A DNA stretch of 64,000 nt from Phytophthora sp. 'mugwort' (lineage: Eukaryota; Oomycota; Peronosporomycetes; Peronosporales; Peronosporaceae), in assembly GCA_033558025.1 (NCBI GenBank), contig JAUCEF010000012.1, positions 2,356,001 to 2,420,000 of the forward strand. The letters are read 5' to 3'. Position 1 is the first letter of the stretch. Every line of letters starts with the position of its first letter. Shown one piece after another: positions 1 through 8,071 of the stretch. The translations under genes were made by a program, and so were the position numbers. Below the pieces are notes generated by a model. The model had not been told where the DNA came from, searched no databases, and worked only from the letters and a program-made list of their open reading frames with translations.

Positions 1-911
1 CATTCCACATTTCCGGTAGCTACATCCATGCTATATACGTTAATACCGAGTTGCAAGCAGTCCTCAATCTCATCGAGCTGTAGTAGGTCAATAGGCTTGA
101 AGCTTCTAAATAGGCTCAACGTATAATTAACCCTCTTAAAAGAGCAGTAGCGCTTGAATGCCTCCTTCACTTGAGCCTGAATTCTGCGAGGATCCTTCTT
201 AGCGCTCTGGAATGTGTGCCAGGCGATGCAGTGGAAGACGCACTTGTTGTTGGTCTTAGGGAAGTTGATTACATGCTTGTTTTCGCGGATAACCTTAGGA
301 ATAACAGCATCGCTATCCCCAAGTGCATGGTCGCGATGATAGACAAAAATCTTGAATGCAGTGATCGCCTTAAGCTTATATCCGGAGCTGGGGTAGTTCA
401 GCTTGTCAGCCAACTCCATAGACCGAATTTCCGAAATCACCTTCTTTCGAATATCCGCCTTGCTGTTGATTGCGACAGGCTTATTGAATACATAAGTGTT
501 AGCGAGATTCGGGTAGAAGTAGCGAGTGTCATCAGGATCAGTCTTGCTCACAAGTTCGTACCCAAGAGCAATATTTACCTTAAAAGCACTTGCCTGGGTC
601 GAAAGAACGTTCTCGAGCTTATCGTAGAAATCAGTAGCCTCGATACCCTCATATAGGTGTGATTCCATGTGATTACCAGTGTAAAAACGGTACTTGGGAT
701 CAGCCTTATAGTCAGGCGACATATGCTTCTCAAGGGTTTCAACTGAAACATTGTACTGCTTAGCCACCAATTTCTTGTTCATTGAACGTGAAATGTTGCT
801 AACATATACCATCTTACCAGTTCTACCTCGAACCTTAACCCTGTAGCTGCTACCCCATTTGACAGCTTGGATATTTAATCTCTTTAATCCTGCGAGTTCG
901 TATGCAAACAT
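1..911 (-). pseudogene. polB: Protein-primed DNA polymerase B, N-terminal part (runs off the window)
   Basis: Encodes the first 303 residues of the polymerase described in full at 25464-27327. The start codon is at 909-911 on the minus strand. The visible part includes the box with CVFHCIAWH (residues 224-232), typical of polinton and PLV polymerases. The rest lies before the window. Confidence 0.8.
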
Positions 912-950
912 ATTGCCTATATATCTTTGTCGATATTAATCTGGTGAGAA

Positions 951-1063
951 TCGACTTTATAATTATCGGACCTTATATCAGGATCGACTTTATATTGGGG
1001 CTGACTTTATATCTGAGAAAAAAAAAGTAATTAGTAAGTTCGCTTTGGTTAAGTTCGCTTTGG
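951..1063. repeat. Short direct repeats upstream of polB
   Basis: CGACTTTAT occurs at about 952 and 985, with a variant (TGACTTTAT) at about 1012. TAAGTTCGCTTTGG occurs at 1035-1048 and 1050-1063. The second pair has a 15-bp period and, on the minus strand, encodes a pentapeptide repeat (SELxQ) at the end of the small basic protein. It may be the decayed end of the viral segment; no terminal inverted repeat was identified. Confidence 0.6.
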
Positions 1064-1242
1064 CTAAGTTCTGATTTACTTAAGTAATTCTTCTTCTTAC
1101 GGGCACAAATTTCTTCGCGATTCTTCTCATCATATTCTCGCTGCTTAGCCAGTCGCGTTTCCCTTGTTTTTAGATAGTACCGCTTTTGAGCGGCTTTGAT
1201 TCGCTCTTTGTTAAGTTCGTATTGTTCAGGTGAGTACGTCAT
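973..1242 (-). CDS. Small basic viral protein, 89 aa
   Basis: Starts at ATG 1240-1242, 329 bp upstream of the polB start and on the same strand. It is very rich in Lys, Arg and Tyr, with a run of the form KERIKAAQKRYYLKTRE (about residues 12-28), followed by KKKNYL and SELxQ repeats. Short charged proteins of this kind, with repeated Y-x-K-N-R-E patterns, are common in algal giant viruses and PLVs; the function is unknown. The C-terminal repeats may be a recent extension, because copy B stops after residue 60. It could bind nucleic acid, but that is inferred only from charge. Confidence 0.55.
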   Translation of the reverse strand: MTYSPEQYELNKERIKAAQKRYYLKTRETRLAKQREYDEKNREEICARKKKNYLSKSELSQSELNQSELTNYFFFLRYKVSPNIKSILI

Positions 1243-1560
1243 CTTTGTATATTACTAACTTCATATTTATCAGGAATAAAATATTATAATAGAAGGCAAA
1301 GCTCCGCATTCATTACTTTTTATGCCTACTTCGAAGCGTATTACTAATCTACATATCGCTTGCACCCCTGCGGTCTTACGGCGAACAGTATGCCACGCTT
1401 TTCAAACAACTCCGGCATCCTTTGCCGCATTAAGCTTGTCGCTTGCTCTCTGCAATGAGGCCTTGGCTCCACATTTTTGTCAGCCTCCTCCAAACTTGAA
1501 AATCACCCGAAAGTCCGACGACTACCGACTTTAAAAAGTGTGGACCACATCGTGTAATTT
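1243..1560. other. Non-coding transition from viral to cellular-type DNA
   Basis: Composition shifts from AT-rich to balanced near 1320. The frames here are short and show no recognisable motifs. Confidence 0.4.
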
Positions 1561-1624
1561 CTCGGTCGAAAAGCAACTCGGTCGAAAAACAACTCGGTCG
1601 AAAAGCAACTCGGTCGAAAAGCAA
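1561..1624 (+). repeat. 4 x 16-bp tandem repeat upstream of the Uma2 gene
   Basis: Four consecutive 16-bp units of CTCGGTCGAAAAGCAA at 1561, 1577, 1593 and 1609, with one G-to-A change in the second. The array ends 19 bp before the ATG of the nuclease gene, so it lies in the promoter or 5' leader. It could be a regulatory site array or a minisatellite. Confidence 0.9.
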
Positions 1625-1643
1625 CCAGTGAGAAAGAGCAGCG

Positions 1644-2525
1644 ATGGCGGACAAGCAAAAAACTCACGAAGACGTCCTTACGCGACTCATGCGCGACTTG
1701 GAAACGAAGACGACTTTGTGTTACGTCAAGGACTATCCTGGAGTGGAGCTGAAGCAGTTGAATTATCACGTGAAGAAGCTCGGTCCACTGGTGAACCCCG
1801 TTTTTGGCGAGCAGCCGGCGTTCTTCATCGACGAAGGTCGCTTCATCCCCTTTCGAATGGTCGTGTATGGCAACGAGAAGGTGGCGGCGAAGATTGCAGA
1901 GCTCCTTGGTGAGTGGTCAAAGTGGTCTGGAAAAGGAGGCAGAGTGACAACCTCGCAAGGGGCGTTCATTCTGGAGCAGCGTCCCGGAGGGCCCAACGTG
2001 AGAATGCCCGACGTGGCATACACACCGCGAGATGATGACAGGAATTTGACTTGTGAACAGATGTGGACGTATCGTGGCGATCCCTTTGTTCCCACCTTTG
2101 TTGTTGAGATTGATAAGCTCTCTGGTCGAGGCTCTCAACGCAGCGTTCTTGATCGAAAGATGCGAAATGAATATTTCCAGCACGGCGTCCAGTTGGGTTG
2201 GCTGATCGACCCACGCCCAGACTTTCAGCGGATGTATGAGTACTATCTCGACGACAATGGAGACGTACAATGCTCTGACAACACTGCGTGGAGAGATCTT
2301 GACGGTGGCGACGTTCTTCCTGGTTTCAGGATGCGCGCACCTGTGTTGGAAATGGTGTTGAACCAGGATTCGGGTTCGTCGTCAGAAGATGAAGTTGATC
2401 TGGTGTGTCCCTATCCAAGATGCAACAAGCGATTCCGATCTCCTGGTGCATGGACTGCTCATGCTGAATGGCACCGTGAGGAGAGATCTATTTCGAAGTA
2501 CTTAGCCAAGCGTGAGAACTCATAG
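1644..2525 (+). CDS. Uma2-like PD-(D/E)XK nuclease fused to a C2H2 zinc finger, 293 aa
   Basis: ATG at 1644 opens a complete frame of 293 residues. The central part follows the Uma2 (DUF820) pattern: MPDVAYTP (D123), FVVEID (E155), then a Lys (K172) in DRKMRNEY and the typical GVQLGWLIDP strand (181-190), ending in LPGF (225-228). D123, E155 and K172 are the expected nuclease residues. An acidic Ser linker (243-252) leads to a classical C2H2 finger with C255, C260, H273 and H277. Uma2 proteins are best known from cyanobacteria and other bacteria and are often linked to mobile DNA; the C-terminal finger implies DNA targeting in a nucleus. It lies between viral DNA and carboxylesterase remnants and is uninterrupted in all three copies. 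It could be a host gene, transposon cargo or viral cargo. Catalysis is inferred. Confidence 0.75.
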   Translation: MADKQKTHEDVLTRLMRDLETKTTLCYVKDYPGVELKQLNYHVKKLGPLVNPVFGEQPAFFIDEGRFIPFRMVVYGNEKVAAKIAELLGEWSKWSGKGGRVTTSQGAFILEQRPGGPNVRMPDVAYTPRDDDRNLTCEQMWTYRGDPFVPTFVVEIDKLSGRGSQRSVLDRKMRNEYFQHGVQLGWLIDPRPDFQRMYEYYLDDNGDVQCSDNTAWRDLDGGDVLPGFRMRAPVLEMVLNQDSGSSSEDEVDLVCPYPRCNKRFRSPGAWTAHAEWHREERSISKYLAKRENS

Positions 2526-2557
2526 TCATCCAGTGTGAACTCATAGCCATCCAGTGT
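2516..2557 (+). repeat. 21-bp direct duplication across the stop of the Uma2 gene
   Basis: Two adjacent 21-bp copies beginning GAACTCATAG at 2516 and 2537, differing at one base. The first contains the TAG stop (2523-2525). Confidence 0.85.
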
Positions 2558-2729
2558 GGCAACTACGCTTCGACAAGTTCCTATCTAACCATATCGCAGA
2601 ACTCAAAGCTTGCGATCTAAAGCATAGTTGGCGGCGCTGACTGATTTCTTATTCCTGATTGGTGGCTAAGAGAAGATAATAAAAAACTATCTATTGTTTT
2701 ATCAATATAGTTTGAATGTTGTCGGTCGA
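2558..2729. other. Intergenic stretch after the Uma2 gene
   Basis: No coding signal. Contains an imperfect AT-rich inverted repeat near 2686-2713 (AACTATCTATTG facing CAATATAGTT). Confidence 0.4.
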
Positions 2730-2897
2730 GCGGTTCTAAAACTACCCTAAGATCCAAAAGACGTTGCTTTCACTCTAAGGTGGTCGAGAGGTAGCGTCGT
2801 CAAAATAGCACCTGGTCCGAAAGAAGGTTCCAGGATTGTTCTCGATGGTAAATTACGGAAAGTAAAAAAACTGCCGGCGTAATGTTCCAAGTATTAC
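2730..2897 (+). repeat. Dispersed repeat (about 165 bp), copy 1
   Basis: Closely similar to 15872-16052 over its length, sharing blocks such as ACCCTAAGATCCAAAAG, GGTGGTCGAGAGGT and GCCGGCGTAATGTTCCAAG. Similarity ends abruptly at 2897, where carboxylesterase coding sequence begins. Copy 2 lies just upstream of the pogo transposase, so both are probably pieces of one transposon family. Confidence 0.8.
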
Positions 2898-3198
2898 TAC
2901 TTATAACCTGCTCGGTGACGGTTACAACAACTCGGTGGCGACGGACCCGTTCGTCGGCAAACCAGAGAGCTACAAGCAGCTGGCGCGCATCATGACTCGA
3001 ATCTGGGCGAGCTTTATCGTTCACGAGAATCCGAACGATAACGGCGTGACGGCGCTGAAGTGGCCTGAGTACACGTCCGTCAATGCACAGAACATTGTGT
3101 TCGACGCCAACGTGACAGAGTTCGCTTACATCGCACCGGACACATACCGCGCTGAGGGCGTCGCGTACTTGATGAGCCTGTATAATGTCACGGCCTAA
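2898..3198 (+). pseudogene. Carboxylesterase type B, C-terminal fragment
   Basis: The open frame from about 2900 begins NLLGDGYNNSVATDPF and continues through RIMTRIWASFIVHENPND, WPEYT, NIVFDANVTEFAYI and YRAEGVAYL to a stop at 3196-3198. This is the usual C-terminal end of an extracellular carboxylesterase/lipase-like protein. The upstream part is replaced by the dispersed repeat. It could be the tail of the same gene as the fragments at 4547 and 13796, displaced, or of a neighbouring paralogue. Confidence 0.75.
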
Positions 3199-4546
3199 AC
3201 AGGGTATTTGTGAAAGGAAGTTTGAAAAATGAGAAGCAATAAATACTTGCCGAAAGTAGTTTAGCTTTGTGACTTGCGAAGAACTGACCCCCCGTATTAT
3301 ACTAGCATTCAGATGTAGATTAGTCCAGACTCGCAAACTTGCCTCGTTCGGGGCGCGAACCAAGCGGCTGTGAGAAGCGTATAATGATGGGGGCCGTATG
3401 AAGTGACGGTATCCGCTGCACTCATCCTGGCTCGATGAGCGAGAACACGTTCGTTCTGCACACGAATTGTGTACCGAGCAAGGGTAGCGAATCGATATTA
3501 GCGATACCCCGAAGAATTTGCGGCGTGTGCTGAAAGTATCACCGAAAGCGCTCCGCTGTGTTCGTACCTGTTCCCGGGTATTCCCAAATTTACATATTCA
3601 CGGCTATCCAAGAAAGAACCGCCATATGGATTGTGTATTGTACAGTATGAAAGAGGGACGTGGGGGATCACAAGCTAAAGCTACGGCTTCAGTGTGCAGC
3701 ATTACTGTACTAACGAGGTTGTGTATACAGGAAACTGAAGACACGTTGGAGAACTTGCGGACTGAGATATTGTTTCGTACTTTGCAAAAAAAGAGCGATT
3801 ACTACATATAGCCCTGCAGGTTCTGCTTATTTAGGTTTCACCTCCAGGCATCTAAATGGTCGTTTATGAACTTTGAGCTTGTTGCTGTATACAATTAATG
3901 TCCCGCAGAATATCGCGTACATCAAACCGGTGTATACCGCGCTTAGAACATCTATGCACAGTGTACTACAAAATTGAACTCCAGTAGAGGAACATACAGT
4001 ACATTTGTGTCCATCAATGATTGTGTAATTGTGTACCGTTACCGCTTCAACTAGGCCTTTCCTGCTTCAACCACAAAGCAAATCGTGACCGACAAAAGCG
4101 AGGGCACGATTATCAAACGAAAAGTGTCGACGGCTTTCATCATTTTTTTTTTTTTACAAGCTTAACATTCATCATTATTACGTCATTTAAACTAGTTGCA
4201 AGAGTAATAACACATATCGGCAGCAGGTCGACAAGGGCGGCCCCAGCCTCGTCACAAGGCTAGTTAGTCCCAACCTACGTCACATGAACTACCGGTAATC
4301 GGAATCCCTCCTGGTCTGCTTGGGTATTGTCATGGACACACTCATATGGATGTATGTGTTTGTAACCCGAGAGTTGACGGCAGTCATTCCTCGAACATCA
4401 ACTTGCAGTTGCCCGCGGCTCGTTTATTGCCTTGGACACCATTCCTTTGCGACGCGGAAGATCGCGGCCTCACTCTTTGTCTTACTCGCAAGCGCACTAG
4501 TTGACGACAAGCTTGGTGACAATCCCGCTTCATTTACTTCACCTTC
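3199..4546. other. Cellular intergenic DNA between carboxylesterase tail and head
   Basis: No convincing gene. A frame at 3518-3811 has no recognisable motif or gene-like context. A T13 run lies near 4143. Just before the carboxylesterase ATG, about 4526-4545, lies GCTTCATTTACTTCACC, which loosely resembles the oomycete initiator-type core promoter; this is weak evidence. Confidence 0.4.
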
Positions 4547-5221
4547 ATGCGTTATCTTCTGTACCTGGTCGCGGCGGTTGCACTGCTGGCTACGCCCATC
4601 GCTGCCTCAGACGCAGCGACAGTCACGATTAAGAATGGATCCTACTCGGGTGTCTACCAATCCACCTACAACCAGGACCTTTTCCTCGGCATGCCATACG
4701 CCCAACCCCCCGTAAACAGCCTTCGCTTTCGGAACCCGGAACTGCTCAACACGACCTGGAAAGACGTCAAGAACGCAACGGAATACGCCGCCATGTGCTA
4801 CGGCTACGGCAGCGATACATGGGTACTGGGCAACATCGTCTCGGAGGACTGCTTGACGATCAATGTAATCCGTCCGAGTAACGTGTCTGAAGGCGACAAT
4901 TTGCCTGTCGGTGTGTGGATTCACGGTGGAGGTCTCACCCAGGGCGGTGCTCGTGACCCACGCTACAATCTTTCCTACATCATGGAAGAGGCGGTTGCAA
5001 CCGGCAAGCCATTCATCGGCGTCAGCTTCAACTACCGTCTACAAGCCTTCGGTTTCCTGTCGGGCTCTGCTGTTCACAAGGCTGGTGTGACCAACCTCGC
5101 ACTGAAAGACCAGCGTCTGGCGCTGCACTGGGTACAAGAGAACATAGCGGCTTTCGGTGGCGATACCAGCAAGGTCACCGTTTGGGGTGAGAGTGCTGGA
5201 GCTCGCAGCACTCTCATTTGA
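4547..5221 (+). pseudogene. Secreted carboxylesterase type B, N-terminal fragment, 224 aa
   Basis: ATG 4547 begins a clear signal peptide (MRYLLYLVAAVALLATPIAA, cleavage near residues 20-24). The esterase core follows: GMPYAQPP, SEDCLTINV, the oxyanion-hole HGGG, and the nucleophile elbow WGESAGA with S216. The family is usually over 500 residues, so this is less than half. At 5210, five codons after the nucleophile, cellular sequence stops and viral DNA begins; the last three residues and the stop come from the virus. The next segment of the gene is found inverted at 13796-14504. It cannot be catalytic because the acid and histidine are absent. Confidence 0.85.
5189..5215. other. Hairpin at the carboxylesterase-virus junction
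   Basis: Perfect inverted repeat: GAGAGTGCT (5189-5197), nine-base loop, AGCACTCTC (5207-5215). The left arm is esterase sequence; most of the right arm lies beyond the breakpoint. The 15-bp segment 5196-5210 also occurs inverted at 14490-14504 at the other esterase-virus junction. Confidence 0.8.
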
Positions 5222-5222
5222 A

Positions 5223-5229
5223 TCTATAT
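5223..5229 (+). promoter_or_regulatory. TCTATAT motif upstream of the protease
   Basis: Located 34 bp before the chosen protease ATG. The same core lies near the starts of other viral genes (8044, 13509, 15796). It resembles the TCTA-centred promoters described for mavirus and its giant virus host. Proposed promoter element. Confidence 0.4.
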
Positions 5230-5263
5230 GGTTTCTAATATACTTTTCAGGAAATTAAATATT

Positions 5264-5644
5264 ATGAGCCATCTTATCAAGCCCATCACATCCGACCATG
5301 AATTAATCGAACTATCGAAAATAATTGGGGTTCATCTTGATGATATCTATGAATCAAGTGAAATAACGAAACCAATTTCGAAGAAAGGATCATACCTCAT
5401 TCTACTACGACCACCTAATATTAATGTAGGCCATTGGACGGCAGTTCATAACGGTGAGTATTTCGATAGTATGGGTGAAGCAGGTCCTACTAAGTATGGA
5501 ATTGGAAGATACAACCCCAAGCAATATCAAGGGACTTATGGAGATTATTGCGGACCATTTTATATCCTTTGGCTCTATTCCAAGCAACACAAGAAACCAC
5601 AATTATTTTCAAAGATGAAGGATTTAAACCTGAAAATAATATAA
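5264..5644 (+). CDS. Adenain-like maturation cysteine protease, 126 aa
   Basis: Matches the adenovirus-type (C5/Ulp1-like) protease used by polintons, PLVs and virophages to process capsid proteins. In order: GHWTAV (catalytic His, 45 residues before the Gln/Cys region), YFDSMG (Asp), NPKQYQ (oxyanion Gln), GDYCGPF (nucleophile Cys). A start at 5228 would add 12 residues and overlap the putative promoter motif, so ATG 5264 is preferred. The length is short but complete for PLV enzymes. It is followed at once by a virion-protein gene on the same strand. The frame is intact in all copies, and all four catalytic positions are present. Confidence 0.8.
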   Translation: MSHLIKPITSDHELIELSKIIGVHLDDIYESSEITKPISKKGSYLILLRPPNINVGHWTAVHNGEYFDSMGEAGPTKYGIGRYNPKQYQGTYGDYCGPFYILWLYSKQHKKPQLFSKMKDLNLKII

Positions 5645-6406
5645 CCATGACTTCAAGGAGTTATCAGTTTCATCAGCTATCCCCGAAGCGAAGCTCAAGC
5701 GAGCGTTCAAGACAGGAACACTAACGCTGTCGAAAGATGATCTAAGCGGAAGCGGAGCTACACTACATCTACATCCCGAGAGCTACGCTAAGGCAGTCAA
5801 GGCTGCTAAAGCGGGGAAAGGAACGCGACTGACTATCACAAAGAAGGAAATCGGCTATCCATTCAAGCATATGAATGGTGGAGGCATGCACGGAGCGAGT
5901 ATTTGGTCTAAGGTATGGGGAGGTATCAAATCATCTTTAAGTTCGCCAAAGACTCAGGATTACTTAGTAGAGCAGCTGATTTTGCAGTTCCCGCTCTTGC
6001 AACATATGCAGGTCAGCCACCGGCGGCTATCCCCGCAAGAGCAGCCATTCGTTCCATGACGGGTATTGGTGTCTATGACAGCGACTCTGATAAGGAAGGA
6101 GGAAAACTAACTATGACTGATGTGAAGAAGGGAGCTAAGCGAGCTCTATCTTACGCTAAACGAAAGGGGGTTCTAACTGATGCAGTTGATGCAGGAGAGA
6201 AGTACCTACTATCCAAGGCGACTAAGCCTGAGCATGAAAACCTAATCAAGTCTATCCGTGGAGAAGTAAAGAGACGATACGGTGTTGGTGTAGCCAAGGC
6301 CAAGCCCAAAACATTTGCAAAGGGTAGTCAAGAGGCTAAGGATCACATGGCTAAGAATCGAGCTATGAGAAAGAAGGCTATGGCAGCTGGAAGTTTTACT
6401 TTCTAA
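5643..6406 (+). pseudogene. Putative minor virion protein, frameshifted
   Basis: Two overlapping frames form one gene. The first (about 5643-5930) reads FKTGTLTLSKDDLSGSG, LHPESYAKAVKAAKAGKG and LTITKKEI, ending in GASIWSKVWGG, a pattern I associate with minor structural proteins of PLVs and related viruses. The second (5915-6406) continues with a hydrophobic helix (AADFAVPALATYA) and a strongly basic tail. A single-base shift near 5925-5945 separates them. The first frame also lacks an ATG: the ATG at 5647 is in another frame, suggesting a second shift at the start. All copies share both lesions. The basic tail could contact DNA; this is inference. Confidence 0.6.
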
Positions 6407-6432
6407 AAAAAATATATCATCAGCTTATTTTT
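6400..6432. terminator. A-run/T-run between convergent viral genes
   Basis: Stop of the upstream gene followed by an A run (6407-6413) and, 20 bp on, a T run (6427-6433) that lies within the end of the penton gene. It is A/T-symmetric and could serve as 3' end signals for both strands. Confidence 0.35.
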
Positions 6433-7291
6433 TTGGACGAATTAGAAGCATGATCGATACTGATGTATCACGAAATATTACTTTCTTATCATCCTGATTG
6501 TAAATGCTAATTGTGATCGTAGAGCGAGAGCCATTGTGGCAGTTCATCCAAGCATATTGACTTCCTTTATAATTAATCAACTTTCCAATTGGGACATCAC
6601 CTCTATCAAACGCACTTAGAATATCACCCGAGGCGACGTACTCATTTTTTATAAGATCACAACGAACGATGTATGAGCTCGTTGGATGAGCTTGAGGAAT
6701 GATATTTGATAGCTGAGCGCTTGCAACAGTAGCCGATGCAGCGGGATACGTTCCTGAAACAAGACCAAGAACCTTACCAAACTCAGCGTTGTCAATAATC
6801 AGACGAGGCACGCGTGTAATTGTAGGCAAACCAGTACCAGAAACGGAATAAAGCCCGGTAGCGGATCTTGTATATCCTGATGGGAGGGAAGTAGGAGTAG
6901 GCGAGAAATCGATCTGAGCAGCGTAATAGACACTGTTTTGAATCAATTGGATATAGAAAACGTTATTCCCTTCGCTATCGATCAGATATGCACCAGCGCT
7001 GATCAAAGCAGCTTGGATGCTTGCATTGATATTTGTGTATTGATATATACCATCTTGTAGATTAATACTTATCGTAGATGTAGTAGCCGCCGTTGGCACT
7101 TCGATTTTGAATGAAGTATTCTGAAATTGAATCGCATCTATGTTATATTCCGAGTTGTACATGCTGATTGATTGAACAGCACAAACAGCTTCATGGATGT
7201 CAGCAGCCGATCCAGGGAATTGATATTTCCAAGTGGAATTGTATCCATCTTGTACGACGTTGGTACTGTCGATTTTGATGAAACTTGACAT
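6425..7291 (-). CDS. Penton-like minor capsid protein, 288 aa
   Basis: Starts at ATG 7289-7291. The N-terminal half has the pattern AVQSISMYNSEYNIDA followed by NTSFKIEV (about residues 38-66). I recognise this as the signature of the single jelly-roll minor capsid (penton) proteins of PLVs, virophages and polintons. The rest is Ser/Thr/Gly-rich beta-type sequence, ending with VSIMLLIRPKK. Length fits the family. It converges on the preceding virion gene and lies next to the packaging ATPase on the same strand, a usual morphogenesis grouping. The frame is intact in all copies. Assignment rests on motif memory without alignment. Confidence 0.65.
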   Translation of the reverse strand: MSSFIKIDSTNVVQDGYNSTWKYQFPGSAADIHEAVCAVQSISMYNSEYNIDAIQFQNTSFKIEVPTAATTSTISINLQDGIYQYTNINASIQAALISAGAYLIDSEGNNVFYIQLIQNSVYYAAQIDFSPTPTSLPSGYTRSATGLYSVSGTGLPTITRVPRLIIDNAEFGKVLGLVSGTYPAASATVASAQLSNIIPQAHPTSSYIVRCDLIKNEYVASGDILSAFDRGDVPIGKLINYKGSQYAWMNCHNGSRSTITISIYNQDDKKVIFRDTSVSIMLLIRPKK

Positions 7292-7337
7292 CGTTAATTA
7301 TATGATGCTAAGCATATTTCTGATTGATTAAATGGAG

Positions 7338-8021
7338 TTACTCTTCCATCGCAATAGGTCTATCAAAGTTGTACCTGATTTGACCCTTCACCGAGTCGAT
7401 GAATAACATCTGCCCCTTTTGCTCAGTGGCTTTGTTGTAGTAATAGACGATCGAGCGATCATCTACCCCCTTGATATTGAAGTCCTTGACCACCATCTGT
7501 AAATCACGCTTCGAATTAGCTTTTAGGATCGCCACGTACTCTGAATTCAAGCGAATCATCTTATCAGTAGCAAAGTAGCTGTGGCTAAGGAATATGGTGG
7601 ATATCTTGAAATGTCGGCCCCTTGTAAAATAATGTGAGAAGATATTCTTCTGGAGTAGCTTATCATTACTGTAGTCGTCTATGATGACAAGTTCAGGTTT
7701 GTTGGAGCTCATTGGCGTATGGCGGACTTGATCAACTTTCGGTGGGGTATCGGGGTCAGCGAAAGTAATGAAATCTTCCAACTTATCACGGAGATACTCA
7801 TACAATTCTTGCTGAGGATTACGAGCTATGGTCGTTAGATGTGCAAATACGTGAGGAGAATGCTTGAGGATGAGCATACATAGATTGTTCTTCCCACTGA
7901 ACGATGGACCAAGGACAACCATCCTGAACAGCTTTTTAATGTCAAGAGCTGGTATATCACCCATGCTTGACGATTTGAACTTTTTCGGGAGGGAGGCCCC
8001 ATAGTTTGGAATTCCGCTCAT
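7338..8021 (-). CDS. Genome-packaging ATPase (FtsK/HerA, A32-like), 227 aa
   Basis: Walker A reads GPSFSGKNN (the usual third Gly is Phe) and Walker B is LVIIDDY. Next comes the conserved TIFLSHSYFATDK segment and RLNSEYVAIL, as in poxvirus A32-like packaging ATPases of PLVs, virophages and giant viruses. It pumps genome DNA into the preformed capsid. ATG at 8021 (MSGIPNYG) is chosen; an in-frame ATG at 8069 would leave only 2 bp before the divergent fibre gene and run through the shared promoter motif. Complete in all copies. The altered Walker A residue may reduce activity or be tolerated. Confidence 0.85.
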   Translation of the reverse strand: MSGIPNYGASLPKKFKSSSMGDIPALDIKKLFRMVVLGPSFSGKNNLCMLILKHSPHVFAHLTTIARNPQQELYEYLRDKLEDFITFADPDTPPKVDQVRHTPMSSNKPELVIIDDYSNDKLLQKNIFSHYFTRGRHFKISTIFLSHSYFATDKMIRLNSEYVAILKANSKRDLQMVVKDFNIKGVDDRSIVYYYNKATEQKGQMLFIDSVKGQIRYNFDRPIAMEE

Positions 8022-8043
8022 GATCGTGTATTTAATCGCTTGT

Positions 8044-8051
8044 TCTATATA
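8044..8051. promoter_or_regulatory. TCTATATA in the divergent ATPase/fibre promoter
   Basis: Sits in the 50-bp gap between the ATPase start (8021) and the fibre start (8072). Its near-palindromic form could serve both directions. Confidence 0.4.
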
Positions 8052-8071
8052 GCTTGAGACAAAAAACAACT

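Noticed and set aside
171..656. 161-codon plus-strand frame, repeated at 26587 and 53006
   Set aside because: Antisense shadow of the polymerase gene with a non-ATG start.
2800..3363. 187-codon minus-strand frame
   Set aside because: Antisense of the esterase tail and dispersed repeat; no recognisable motif.
3335..3365. tRNA-like GGTTCG sequence on the minus strand
   Set aside because: A short GTTCG/CGAAC hairpin is present but no A box, anticodon arm or acceptor stem could be drawn.
3518..3811. 97-codon plus-strand frame in the intergenic region
   Set aside because: Non-ATG start, no motif, and typical length for chance in this composition.
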